Of a stretch of DNA of 29,447 nt, positions 14,051 to 21,702 are shown one piece after another; position 1 is the stretch's first letter; the number at the start of each line of letters is the position of its first letter. Origin of the DNA: an uncultured Eubacteriales bacterium (lineage in GTDB: Bacteria > Bacillota > Clostridia > Lachnospirales > Lachnospiraceae); the NCBI GenBank assembly GCA_900549105.1, contig URND01000027.1:1-29447 (forward strand), read 5' to 3'. Below the pieces are notes generated by a model. It had not been told where the DNA came from and searched no databases. It was given only the letters and a program-made list of their open reading frames with translations. A program made the translations under genes and the position numbers.

Positions 14051-15043
14051 ATGGCACAAAGGTTGGCGGATTATTTTCCGATGATTCAAAGTTATGAAGA
14101 AATTTTGAATCAGATTGATGAGCAGCAAAAATTGAAAAAAATATATGAAGGATGGAAAGAAAAAGAGCAGAGAGAATTTCTTAATATCTGTACCGGAGTT
14201 AAAGGTATGAAAATACTTTATGATGCCTTGTTTAAAGAAGTTATGAATCCTGAATATTCGCCTCAGAGATTAAATGATTTCCTTTCCCTGGTGTTGAATA
14301 CACCGGTTTCTGTAATGAAAATTCTGCCGAATGATACAACCAGACTCACGGATGAAAGCTCGCTGCTGATTATGGATATTGTTGTTGAATTTGAAGATGG
14401 AGGCATAGCGAATGTAGAGGTTCAAAAACTTGGCTATAGATTTCCGGGGCAGAGGAGTGCCTGTTATTCCGCAGATTTATTGCTTAGGCAATATCGGCGT
14501 CTAAGGGATGAAAAGAAAAAGAAATTCAGCTATCTGGATATCCGCCCGGTTTATACTATTGTTCTTTTTGAGCAAAGCCCTGTTGAATTTCAGAAGTATC
14601 CTTCCGTTTATCATCATTTGATAGAACAGAAATCGAATACGGGAATTGAAATAGAGATGCCTCAGAAATTTGTTTTTTTAGCTCTTGACATCTTTAAGAA
14701 AAAACAGCAAAATGAAAATAATACGATACATAATAAACTTGAGGCATGGATGACATTCTTTTGCAGAGATGAACCGGAGATGATTATAAAACTTATTGAG
14801 CAATATCCGGATTTTAAAGAAATGTATGAAGATGTTTATGAATTGTGCCGGAATATGGAGGGTATCATGCAGATATTTTCGAAAGAGTTGCTGGAAATGG
14901 ACAGAAATACGGTAAAGCTTATGATTGATGAGATGCAGGAAGAGCTTGAGAAGCAGAACCAGCAGCTTCGTGAAAAGGATGAAGAAATTGCAGTGATGAA
15001 ACGGCAGGTGAAAGAATTAGAAAAGATGTTATCGGAGAAATAA
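14051..15043 (+). CDS. Rpn-family / PD-(D/E)XK nuclease family transposase-like protein
   Basis: The 330-residue product belongs to the Rpn/PDDEXK_2 group of nucleases linked to RecA-independent DNA exchange. The core shows MDIVVEFEDGGIANVEVQKLGYRF, with D109 and E123-x-Q125-K126 as the D...ExQK active site, and an early YDALFKEVMNPE motif. The C terminus (about residues 290-330) is a Glu/Lys/Gln-rich coiled coil. The start is ATG 14051, because GGAGG (14038-14042) is eight bases before it and the upstream in-frame ATG 14036 lies inside that SD. The gene is visibly more AT-rich than its neighbours, stands alone with its own terminator, and separates rpsU from the yqfC cluster. This suggests horizontal acquisition or expansion of a paralogue family. 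Confidence 0.85.
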   Translation: MAQRLADYFPMIQSYEEILNQIDEQQKLKKIYEGWKEKEQREFLNICTGVKGMKILYDALFKEVMNPEYSPQRLNDFLSLVLNTPVSVMKILPNDTTRLTDESSLLIMDIVVEFEDGGIANVEVQKLGYRFPGQRSACYSADLLLRQYRRLRDEKKKKFSYLDIRPVYTIVLFEQSPVEFQKYPSVYHHLIEQKSNTGIEIEMPQKFVFLALDIFKKKQQNENNTIHNKLEAWMTFFCRDEPEMIIKLIEQYPDFKEMYEDVYELCRNMEGIMQIFSKELLEMDRNTVKLMIDEMQEELEKQNQQLREKDEEIAVMKRQVKELEKMLSEK

Positions 15044-15072
15044 TGTAATGAATATACAAATGAGAAAATGAT

Positions 15073-15104
15073 GGAACCGGCAAAACGGCTGGTTCTATTT
15101 TTTT
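15073..15104 (+). terminator. Terminator of the Rpn-like nuclease gene
   Basis: GAACCGGC (15074-15081), loop AAAACG, GCTGGTTC (15088-15095), then A and eight T (15097-15104). The stem is 8 bp with one G-U pair. It lies 30 bases after the stop codon. Confidence 0.85.
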
Positions 15105-15150
15105 GGATGGTAAATTTGCATTTAAAAACCGGATGGCGCCTGAATCCAGG

Positions 15151-15179
15151 GTATATAAATCATAAAAGGAACATAGAAT
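15151..15179 (+). promoter_or_regulatory. Candidate sigma-E (mother-cell) promoter of yqfC-yqfD
   Basis: GTATATA (15151-15157), a 14-base spacer and CATAGAAT (15172-15179) resemble the sigma-E pattern (ATA-centred -35, CATACAAT -10). Predicted start is near 15186, just before the SD of yqfC. In Bacillus subtilis yqfC and yqfD belong to the sigma-E regulon, which supports the reading. Confidence 0.5.
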
Positions 15180-15202
15180 GTAGAAAAAAACGGAGAGTCG
15201 CC

Positions 15203-15466
15203 TTGATTGGGGATTGGCTGCAGAATCATCAGATGGTGCCTGAAAAACTGAGTGCGGATATTCCGATTTTGTTTGCACTTGGACAAAAGGAGTTAAAGAT
15301 TCAGAATTATAAGAAAATTCTCCAATACAGTCCGAAAGAAATGATACTCCTTTTAAAAAGCAAACGGCTGGTCATTCAGGGGGACCATTTGGATATTTAT
15401 TATTTTAATGCGGATGAAGTCTGTATTCGGGGACATATTGTTTCGATAATGTATCAAAGCGGATGA
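15203..15466 (+). CDS. yqfC: Sporulation protein YqfC
   Basis: YqfC is a small YabP/YqfC-family protein made in the mother cell during sporulation. From TTG 15203 the product is 87 residues (MIGDWLQNHQMVPEKLSADI...), with the family pattern IPILFALGQKELKIQNYKKI, then LLLKSKRLVIQGDHLDIYYF and a final IRGHIVSIMY. TTG is chosen because GGAGAG (15192-15197) is five bases upstream. Extending the frame upstream would run through the terminator at 15073-15104 and across the candidate promoter. It is followed 16 bases later by yqfD, the standard partner. Confidence 0.85.
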   Translation: MIGDWLQNHQMVPEKLSADIPILFALGQKELKIQNYKKILQYSPKEMILLLKSKRLVIQGDHLDIYYFNADEVCIRGHIVSIMYQSG

Positions 15467-15482
15467 AAGGTCGGTGCTGTGA

Positions 15483-16721
15483 ATGGAATGGATATTCCGG
15501 TGGCTGCGCAGTTATCTGACATGCCGGCTTAAGGGCGGCGATATGGAACGTTTTTTCAACCTGTGCCGTTATCAGGGCATTGAGTGTTGGGATATGTCCC
15601 TGGATGAAGGGGTATGCAGGTGCTGCATGTATTTGGATGATTTTTGGAAAATACGGCCCTTTGTGCGAAAAACCAGAGTCAGGGTACGGATTGAAAAGCG
15701 GTGCGGCCTGGCTTTTTTTATGGGCTTTCTGAAACACCGAAAGGGCCTGTGGATAGGTATGGCCGGCTGTATCGGAATGCTTTGTTTTCTCTCGGCTCAT
15801 ATATGGAAGCTGGAGTTTTATGGAAATTCCTATTATACGGATGAACGGCTGACAAAATATCTGGACACGGCGGAGGGAATTGGGTTCGGCATCTGGAAAT
15901 CCAAGGTTGACGGGGCTTTGCTGGAAGAAAATCTCCGGCTGACTTTCCCGGATATATCCTGGGTTTCTGTGCGGATGGAAGGGACTTCCCTCATTGTGTC
16001 CATGGAAGAGATGGTAAAATATGATGCTGCCGGAAAAAAGCAGACGCTGCCGCGCTATATATGCGCCTCCCAGGATGGAGAAATCGTATCCATGGTGACC
16101 CGCAGCGGTGTTCCAAAAGTCACTATTGGAAATACAATAAAAAAGGGCGAGCTGCTTATTGACGGAGATATGGAAATTCTGGATGAATCTTTGACGGTAG
16201 CCGAGTCCATTCCCGTTGGTGCGGACGGTGATATATGGGCAAAAGTGACTGAAAATTATTCAAAAACCTATCCGGCCGGCCTGGAAAGCCGCAATTATGG
16301 CCGGGCAGCCTGGAAATTTACTTTTTCAATCGGAAGCCGCAGTATAAGTTTTGGGAAAAATCCCTATGAAGATGGAGAAACAGTCTATGACCATATAACC
16401 CGGGTTTATGACTGGTGGCCCGGTATTCATATTCAGACGGATGCCTTTCGCCCATATACGAATGTACCCTCATGGGAGACGCTTTCTGAAATCAAAGGGG
16501 AGGCGGAAAAGGAATTATCGGATATAATTCATGAATTCGAGGAAAAAGGGGTACAAATTCTAGAAAATAATGTTAAAATATTAATGTATGAGGACCGGGT
16601 GGAAGCTGTCGGGGATTTTGTCCTGATTAAACCTGTCGGCGAGGGTACAGATATTCCTCCGGAAGATACTCAAATTCATGGGATTGGAGAGACAGATGAG
16701 TATAACGGAAACAATGATTGA
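15483..16721 (+). CDS. yqfD: Sporulation protein YqfD (stage IV-type membrane protein)
   Basis: YqfD is a mother-cell sporulation membrane protein. The 412-residue product has an N-terminal part rich in Cys/Arg (RYQGIECWDMSLDEGVCRCCMY), one clear membrane segment near residues 78-102 (GLWIGMAGCIGMLCFLSAHIW), and a large outside domain that begins LEFYGNSYYTDERL, a POTRA-like segment typical of the family. Later it contains the AEKELSDIIHEFEEKGVQILENNV segment. The SD is weak (AAAGG at 15466-15470, 12 bases away), so coupling from yqfC is likely. It overlaps phoH by 26 bases, giving the yqfCD-phoH-ybeY order known from other clostridia and bacilli. Confidence 0.92.
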   Translation: MEWIFRWLRSYLTCRLKGGDMERFFNLCRYQGIECWDMSLDEGVCRCCMYLDDFWKIRPFVRKTRVRVRIEKRCGLAFFMGFLKHRKGLWIGMAGCIGMLCFLSAHIWKLEFYGNSYYTDERLTKYLDTAEGIGFGIWKSKVDGALLEENLRLTFPDISWVSVRMEGTSLIVSMEEMVKYDAAGKKQTLPRYICASQDGEIVSMVTRSGVPKVTIGNTIKKGELLIDGDMEILDESLTVAESIPVGADGDIWAKVTENYSKTYPAGLESRNYGRAAWKFTFSIGSRSISFGKNPYEDGETVYDHITRVYDWWPGIHIQTDAFRPYTNVPSWETLSEIKGEAEKELSDIIHEFEEKGVQILENNVKILMYEDRVEAVGDFVLIKPVGEGTDIPPEDTQIHGIGETDEYNGNND

Positions 16722-17691
16722 TATTCCGGCGGAGCATACCCGGAATGTCTTTGGACAGTATGATGTTTATATTAAAAAAATCGAACGCACATTGAATGTT
16801 ACGGTCATTGTCCGTGACAGTGTGATTAAAGTCGTCGGAGAAATCGGCCATGTTGCCAAAGCTAAAAGTGTATTTTTAAATTTATTGGAACTTTCCAAAA
16901 GGGGAGAACCGATCAGTGAACAGAATGTGGATTACGCTCTATCCCTTTCTTTTGATGATAAGGAATCCTCAATTTTAACTTTAAATCAGGATATGATCTG
17001 CCATACAGTCAATGGAAAACCGATTAAACCAAAGACTCTCGGGCAAAAAGCCTATGTAGAACAGATTCGCGATAAAATGATTGTCTTTGGCATTGGCCCT
17101 GCCGGTACGGGAAAAACCTATCTGGCCATGGCTATGGCGATTACGGCTTTTAAAAATAACGAGGTAAATAGAATCATTTTAACCCGTCCGGCCATTGAAG
17201 CCGGAGAGAAACTCGGATTCCTTCCGGGAGATTTGCAGAGCAAGATTGACCCCTATTTGAGACCGCTTTACGACGCTTTATATGAGATAATGGGAGCGGA
17301 CGCTTATCTGCGGAATATGGAAAAGGGATTGATTGAGGTAGCGCCGCTGGCTTATATGCGTGGGCGTACGCTGGATAATTCTTTTATTGTGCTGGATGAA
17401 GCCCAGAATACAACTCCGGCCCAGATGAAAATGTTTTTGACCCGTGTCGGCTTCGGCTCTAAAGTTATTATCACCGGGGACTTGAGTCAGAAGGATTTGC
17501 CGTCGGGGCAGAGTTCAGGGCTGGATGTGGCGCTGAAAGTTCTTAAAAATATTGACGATATCGGTATCAGTATGCTTTCCAGTAAAGATGTGGTGCGTCA
17601 CCCGCTGGTACAGAAGATTGTCAAAGCCTATGATGAATACGAGCGGAGGAACGAAAGAGTCTCCCGTCTGAAAAAGTCGAAAAGGAGTTGA
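16696..17691 (+). CDS. phoH: PhoH-family ATPase (PhoH/PhoL)
   Basis: This 331-residue protein is the PhoH-like NTPase usually encoded beside ybeY and thought to act in RNA metabolism. An N-terminal KH-like stretch (residues ~20-60) is followed by the ATPase. Walker A is GPAGTGKTYLAMA (near 134-146), Walker B is FIVLDEAQN (near 230-238), and TGDLSQKDLP lies after them. The start is ATG 16696, with GGAGAG at 16686-16691. The further upstream ATG in this frame (16678) has no good SD. The gene starts inside yqfD and ends six bases before ybeY. Confidence 0.95.
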   Translation: MSITETMIDIPAEHTRNVFGQYDVYIKKIERTLNVTVIVRDSVIKVVGEIGHVAKAKSVFLNLLELSKRGEPISEQNVDYALSLSFDDKESSILTLNQDMICHTVNGKPIKPKTLGQKAYVEQIRDKMIVFGIGPAGTGKTYLAMAMAITAFKNNEVNRIILTRPAIEAGEKLGFLPGDLQSKIDPYLRPLYDALYEIMGADAYLRNMEKGLIEVAPLAYMRGRTLDNSFIVLDEAQNTTPAQMKMFLTRVGFGSKVIITGDLSQKDLPSGQSSGLDVALKVLKNIDDIGISMLSSKDVVRHPLVQKIVKAYDEYERRNERVSRLKKSKRS

Positions 17692-17697
17692 TAAATT

Positions 17698-18198
17698 ATG
17701 GCAATTCATATAGAATATGAAACAGAGCTTCCGTTGGGAATCGATGCGGCGCCGATTATTGAAAAGGTGATCGACATGGCCCTGGAGATTCATGAGTGTC
17801 CTTATGCCGCGGAAGTCAATGTTATTTTAACTGATAATGCGTCCATTGCCGCCATCAATGAAGAATACCGCAATCTGGCAAAGCCGACGGATGTTTTATC
17901 CTTCCCGATGATTGCCTATGATACACCGGGAGACTTTTCAATTGTGGAGGAGATGGCTGAGGAGGACTGTTTCGACCCGGATTCGGGAGAACTGCTTCTC
18001 GGAGACATTATTATTTCCGTGGAAAAAGTCATTGAGCAGGCGGAGGCCTACGGACATTCCAGAGAAAGGGAACTGGGGTTCCTGACAGCTCACAGCATGC
18101 TCCACTTATTTGGCTATGACCATATGGAAGAGGATGAGCGCATCGATATGGAAGAAAAGCAGGAGGCGATTTTGGCGCGCCTTGGATTATATCGATAA
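17698..18198 (+). CDS. ybeY: Endoribonuclease YbeY (16S rRNA maturation)
   Basis: YbeY is a zinc-dependent RNase involved in 16S rRNA 3'-end maturation and ribosome quality control. The 166-residue protein carries the H-x3-H-x5-H zinc motif as HSMLHLFGYDH (H132, H136, H142) and the upstream NEEYRNLAKPTDVLSFP segment. The ATG has AAAGGAG about ten bases upstream. Its neighbour phoH is the usual partner. Downstream, dgkA/cdd/era often follow in Firmicutes; here a DUF3048 lipoprotein gene follows instead, 27 bases away. Confidence 0.97.
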   Translation: MAIHIEYETELPLGIDAAPIIEKVIDMALEIHECPYAAEVNVILTDNASIAAINEEYRNLAKPTDVLSFPMIAYDTPGDFSIVEEMAEEDCFDPDSGELLLGDIIISVEKVIEQAEAYGHSRERELGFLTAHSMLHLFGYDHMEEDERIDMEEKQEAILARLGLYR

Positions 18199-18225
18199 AT
18201 ACATGGGATAAAAGGAGAGATATCA

Positions 18226-19302
18226 ATGAAAAAAAGAGGAATTATTGCAATACTCGGTTTAAGTATGCTGCTTGGCCTGACAGCCTGCGGCGGTAAAAAA
18301 GAGACAACGGCAGAAACGGAAAGTCAGACAGCGGCAGCAGAAACTGAAACTGTCAAGGAGACAAAAAAAGAGAAAGCGGCACTTCCGGAGGGCAAGATGT
18401 ACAGCTATCTGACCGGTGAAGTTGTGGATGAAGCCATTGGTTCACAGCGCCCTTATGCGATTATGATTAACAATATCCAGGAGGCGCTGCCTCAAAGCGG
18501 CATCAGCCAGGCGGAAATTATGTATGAATGTCTGGTTGAATCCGGTATTACACGTTTAATGTGTGAATTTCAGGATATTGAAAATCTGAACAAAGTCGGT
18601 TCTATCCGAAGCGCCCGCCATTATTACATGGATTTAGCCCAGGATGATGACGCGATTTATACCCATTTTGGACAGTCTATTTTTGCGGAAGACCGGATTA
18701 ACCAGGGGTATCCGACAATCAGCGGCCTGTCCGGCTATAGTGAAGCTGTATTTTACCGTACAGATGACAGAGAAGCGCCGCACAATGTCTATTCCTCGAA
18801 GGACGGACTTCTGGCCGGCCTCGAAGCTACAGGCATCAGCCGGGACTATCCGGAAAATTATGAGGGACGTCTGAACTTTAATGATGAAGATGTTGTGCCT
18901 GAAACGGGAGAAATTGCTGAAAAAGTAACTATGCCGTTCCCGATTAACAATCCATGGTTTGAATACAATGGAGAAGACGGTTTATATTATCGATTCCAGT
19001 ATGGAGAGCCCCATATTGATGTGGAGAATAATGAGCAGGTCAAATTTAAAAATCTGATTATCGAGTTTGCTGAGAGAAGCATTATCAGCGAACAGGATCA
19101 TCAGGATTATAAACTCATTGGCGGCGGAAACGGTTTGCTTTTTACAGATGGTAAGGCTGTCAAGATTCTTTGGGAACGCGAGACAGAGAGTGACCGTACA
19201 GCTTATTATTATGAAGACGGTACTCCGGTTTATCTGAATGTCGGCAAATCCTATATTGCTGTAGTGCCTTCGGAATTATCGGTCGACTATAGTGCGAAAT
19301 AG
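18226..19302 (+). CDS. DUF3048 (YerB-like) lipoprotein
   Basis: The 358-residue product starts with a lipoprotein signal: basic MKKRG, a hydrophobic core, and the lipobox LTAC with C21 as the lipidated Cys. A low-complexity Thr/Glu/Ala linker (residues ~26-55) follows. The mature part matches the DUF3048 family known from B. subtilis YerB: RPYAIMINNIQEALPQSGIS, AEIMYECLVESGITRLMCEF, GSIRSARHYYMDLA and, near the end, a second domain with GNGLLFTDGKAVKILWERE. It should sit on the outer face of the membrane. Its biochemical role is unknown. AAAGGAGAGA precedes the ATG. Confidence 0.9.
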   Translation: MKKRGIIAILGLSMLLGLTACGGKKETTAETESQTAAAETETVKETKKEKAALPEGKMYSYLTGEVVDEAIGSQRPYAIMINNIQEALPQSGISQAEIMYECLVESGITRLMCEFQDIENLNKVGSIRSARHYYMDLAQDDDAIYTHFGQSIFAEDRINQGYPTISGLSGYSEAVFYRTDDREAPHNVYSSKDGLLAGLEATGISRDYPENYEGRLNFNDEDVVPETGEIAEKVTMPFPINNPWFEYNGEDGLYYRFQYGEPHIDVENNEQVKFKNLIIEFAERSIISEQDHQDYKLIGGGNGLLFTDGKAVKILWERETESDRTAYYYEDGTPVYLNVGKSYIAVVPSELSVDYSAK

Positions 19303-19338
19303 GCCGGACCAAAAAAGACATCATGAAAGAGGTGTGCT

Positions 19339-20958
19339 ATGGGCAACAGTAGACAGCGCGCCGGTAAAAAGCTGATTGTTCAGGGAAGTATTCTGGCAAT
19401 TGCAACGATTATCGTGCGCTTAATCGGTATCGTTTACCGAATTCCACTGACAAATATTGTAGGCAATGAGGGTATGGGATATTATGGGTTCGCTTTTGAG
19501 GTGTACCAGTTTCTCGTTATCCTTTCAACAAATGCGGTGCCGGTCGCTGTTTCCAAACTGACAGCGGCCAGAGTGGCGCGCCGCGAATATAAAAATGCAC
19601 AGGCTATATTTCGCTGTTCAATTATCTTTGCGGCTGTTTTGAGCGGAACACTGGCTTTATTGACCTTTGTGGGAGCACGTTGGATTTCCATGATTATGTT
19701 CGGCGGCATTACCGAAGTGGCTCCGGCCCTCCGGGTATTGGCACCGACAGTGCTTGTATGTGCAGTTATGGGTGTGTTCAGAGGATATACCCAGGGACTG
19801 GGCAATATGGCGCCGACGGCCTTCTCCCAGGTGGTTGAACAGTTATTCAATGCCGTTGTATCCGTGACAGCGGCAGCAATTTTGATTTCAAGAGGCGCGG
19901 CCTTCGGAGCTGCCGGAGGTACGCTGGGTACATTTATGGGGGCAGTTTCCAGCCTTGTATTTTTATATCTGGTGTATTCTTCTTATCGCCCTCAGTTATC
20001 CCGGCGAATGAAGAAAGACCCAACTCAAAAGCTTCTGGAGAACCGGCAGATATATCGGATGATTGGACTGACAATCATTCCTCTGGTGCTGACGTCAACA
20101 ATCTATCAGATTAGCAGCCTTTTGGATTCGGCGCTTTTCAGTAACATCCTGAAGGCCATCGGTTATCAGTCGTCCTTCATCAGCTCCCTGTATGGTATTT
20201 ACAGTTCTAAATATCAGTTATTAATTAATCTTCCGTTGGGAATCACCTCCGCATTGACGGTAGCCCTGATGCCGGGCATTGCCGGGGCCATTGCTCTGAA
20301 ACGGCGTGAACGGGTTAAAGATCAGATGGATGTGGCGATACGCCTGACAATGTTGATTGCCATACCTTGTGCCGTGGGCGTGGCGGTTATGGGCGGCCCG
20401 ATCATGCAGATGCTGTTCCGGGATACGACAACACTTCCGGGGCGTATGCTGGTTGTCGGCGCAGTAACGATTATTTTTTATGCCTTATCCACGTTGACAT
20501 CAACGATTTTGCAGGGCAGCAATCACATGCGTATTCCTGTGATTAATGCGGCAATTTCCCTCGGTATTCACATTTTGTTTACAGTGGTGCTTTTGGCCTT
20601 TGCCGATTTACATATTTTCGCTTTGATTTATGGAAATATCGTGTTTTCCTTCTGTCTGTGCGTGTTAAATTTGCGCTCACTGGCAAAGGTTGTGGATTAT
20701 CAGTTGGATATTGTCAAAATGGCCGGTTCCTCTATAGTGGCATCGGCGATTATGGGGGCAGTGACATTTTTTGTTTACAAAGGCAGTATGTATATTCTTC
20801 ATTCGAATACGATATCGACGCTGATTGCGATTCTTCTGGCTGTAGTGATTTATGCAGTCCTGATGGTGATAACCCACGGCGTGACAGAAGAAGAGCTTTA
20901 TGCATTTCCTAAAGGGGATGCAATTGTGAGATTTTTATATCGGATGCACCTTTTATAG
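19339..20958 (+). CDS. SpoVB/MurJ-type polysaccharide (lipid-linked) flippase of the MOP superfamily
   Basis: The 539-residue, strongly hydrophobic protein looks like a 12-14 helix MOP/MATE-fold flippase. It begins GKKLIVQGSILAIATIIVRLIGIVYRIPLTNIVG and contains NAVPVAVSKLTAARVA, a GYTQGLGNMAPTAFSQVVEQ segment and LINLPLGITSALTVALMPGIAGA, which fit the SpoVB/YkvU/MurJ group. Members move lipid-linked peptidoglycan or polysaccharide precursors outward. SpoVB acts in the spore cortex, and the nearby BofC-like and yqfCD genes make a sporulation or envelope role plausible. The start has AAAGAGGTG upstream. Whether it serves vegetative or spore peptidoglycan cannot be told from sequence. Confidence 0.88.
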   Translation: MGNSRQRAGKKLIVQGSILAIATIIVRLIGIVYRIPLTNIVGNEGMGYYGFAFEVYQFLVILSTNAVPVAVSKLTAARVARREYKNAQAIFRCSIIFAAVLSGTLALLTFVGARWISMIMFGGITEVAPALRVLAPTVLVCAVMGVFRGYTQGLGNMAPTAFSQVVEQLFNAVVSVTAAAILISRGAAFGAAGGTLGTFMGAVSSLVFLYLVYSSYRPQLSRRMKKDPTQKLLENRQIYRMIGLTIIPLVLTSTIYQISSLLDSALFSNILKAIGYQSSFISSLYGIYSSKYQLLINLPLGITSALTVALMPGIAGAIALKRRERVKDQMDVAIRLTMLIAIPCAVGVAVMGGPIMQMLFRDTTTLPGRMLVVGAVTIIFYALSTLTSTILQGSNHMRIPVINAAISLGIHILFTVVLLAFADLHIFALIYGNIVFSFCLCVLNLRSLAKVVDYQLDIVKMAGSSIVASAIMGAVTFFVYKGSMYILHSNTISTLIAILLAVVIYAVLMVITHGVTEEELYAFPKGDAIVRFLYRMHLL

Positions 20959-20966
20959 GGCTGAAA

Positions 20967-20996
20967 TGAATAAAAACTAAAAAAAGGCAGATACTT
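20967..20996 (+). promoter_or_regulatory. Possible forespore (sigma-G/F-like) promoter of the BofC-like gene
   Basis: TGAATA (20967-20972), 17 bases and GATACTT (20990-20996) resemble a sigma-G promoter (TGAATA and CATACTA types). Predicted start near 21003 leaves almost no leader, so this is weak. It is listed because bofC in B. subtilis is expressed in the forespore and the -10 lies on the palindrome arm. Confidence 0.25.
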
Positions 20997-21038
20997 TTCT
21001 CAAAGGGGTGAAACCATGAAGAGAAAATGTATCTGCTT
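20985..21038. repeat. Long palindrome enclosing the SD and start codon of the BofC-like gene (bidirectional terminator-like)
   Basis: GCAGATACTTTTCTC (20987-21001) pairs with GAGAAAA-T-GTATCTGC (21021-21036), 15 bp with a single bulged T, extended by one G-U and one A-U pair. The 19-base loop (21002-21020) holds AAAGGGG and the ATG. On the + strand TTATTTTTA follows the stem. On the - strand seven T follow it. It therefore resembles a terminator both ways. Confidence 0.7.
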
Positions 21039-21606
21039 ATTTTTATGGATGCTTGTCATCGCTCTCTCATATGGCGGCGGATATCTGTGCTTTGCCTGGC
21101 CGTTATCAGGAGCACAGGTCAATGAGATGCCGGAAGTTCTCCCTGTGACGGCAGGAAAGGAGAATTTTATTTTACCGGAAACCCGCCTTGTGATGGAAAC
21201 ATTAAATTTAAAGACGGGTGAAAAATCTATTGATGAACGCACGATGCCGGCGGCATATCTGGGGCTGGAGCGGGAAGAACTGCTGTCTGAATTGAATAAT
21301 TATATGACAGATCTGCCGTTAAAGGAGCTGGAAGACGGGCTTGTCAGCTTTGATATTGAATCCTATTCCACCAATGAAGTTGTCCTCAGAAAAACCTATT
21401 ATCCCGATGAAAATTATCAAAAATATTATGTCATTTACCGCCAGGGCCGTATCGTCATTTACTACAGCGACAGGAAAACGGTTTTTGAATACCCGGATAT
21501 CCGGCTTGGCGATTTGCCTGTTGATTTGCAGTGTGAAATACTTTCCGGCAAAGAAATGAAGGATGAAACAGAATTGTACAGTTTTTTGCAAAACTATTCC
21601 AGCTGA
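21016..21606 (+). CDS. BofC-like exported/membrane-anchored protein
   Basis: The 196-residue product has an N-terminal signal or anchor helix (residues ~5-28, CLFLWMLVIALSYGGGYLCF). Its outside domain resembles the C-terminal domain of BofC: AAYLGLEREELLSELNNYM, LPLKELEDGLVSFDIESYS, EVVLRKTYYPDE and a last VIYRQGRIVIYYSDRKTVFEYPDI stretch. BofC is a forespore protein that holds back SpoIVB signalling to pro-sigma-K processing in Bacillus. The resemblance is by pattern only, so the role here is inferred. SD AAAGGGG and ATG lie in the loop of a strong palindrome that may limit translation or end upstream transcription. It follows the flippase gene by 57 bases. Confidence 0.65.
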   Translation: MKRKCICLFLWMLVIALSYGGGYLCFAWPLSGAQVNEMPEVLPVTAGKENFILPETRLVMETLNLKTGEKSIDERTMPAAYLGLEREELLSELNNYMTDLPLKELEDGLVSFDIESYSTNEVVLRKTYYPDENYQKYYVIYRQGRIVIYYSDRKTVFEYPDIRLGDLPVDLQCEILSGKEMKDETELYSFLQNYSS

Positions 21607-21648
21607 CAAAAAAGTTGATAAAGAAGAGGCTTTTCTGAATCGCGAAAA

Positions 21649-21664
21649 CATGATATCATGATAT
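21649..21664. repeat. Overlapping perfect palindromes upstream of the HI0933-like gene
   Basis: CATGATATCATG (21649-21660) and ATATCATGATAT (21653-21664) are two overlapping perfect 12-base palindromes, 39 bases before the ATG of the flavoprotein gene. They could be an operator. No clear promoter boxes were found around them. Confidence 0.4.
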
Positions 21665-21702
21665 ACGGAGATTTTTCGAATTCAGATTCAGGAGAGTTTT
21701 TA

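Noticed and set aside
15068..15202. Upstream extension of the yqfC frame to ATG 15068, giving 132 residues
   Set aside because: The extension runs through a strong terminator (15073-15104) and a candidate promoter, has no SD, and its residues do not resemble the YqfC family.
21658..21702. ATG 21658 as the start of the HI0933-like protein
   Set aside because: It would add 15 residues not typical of the family before the FAD motif and it lies inside the palindromes; ATG 21703 has a good SD.
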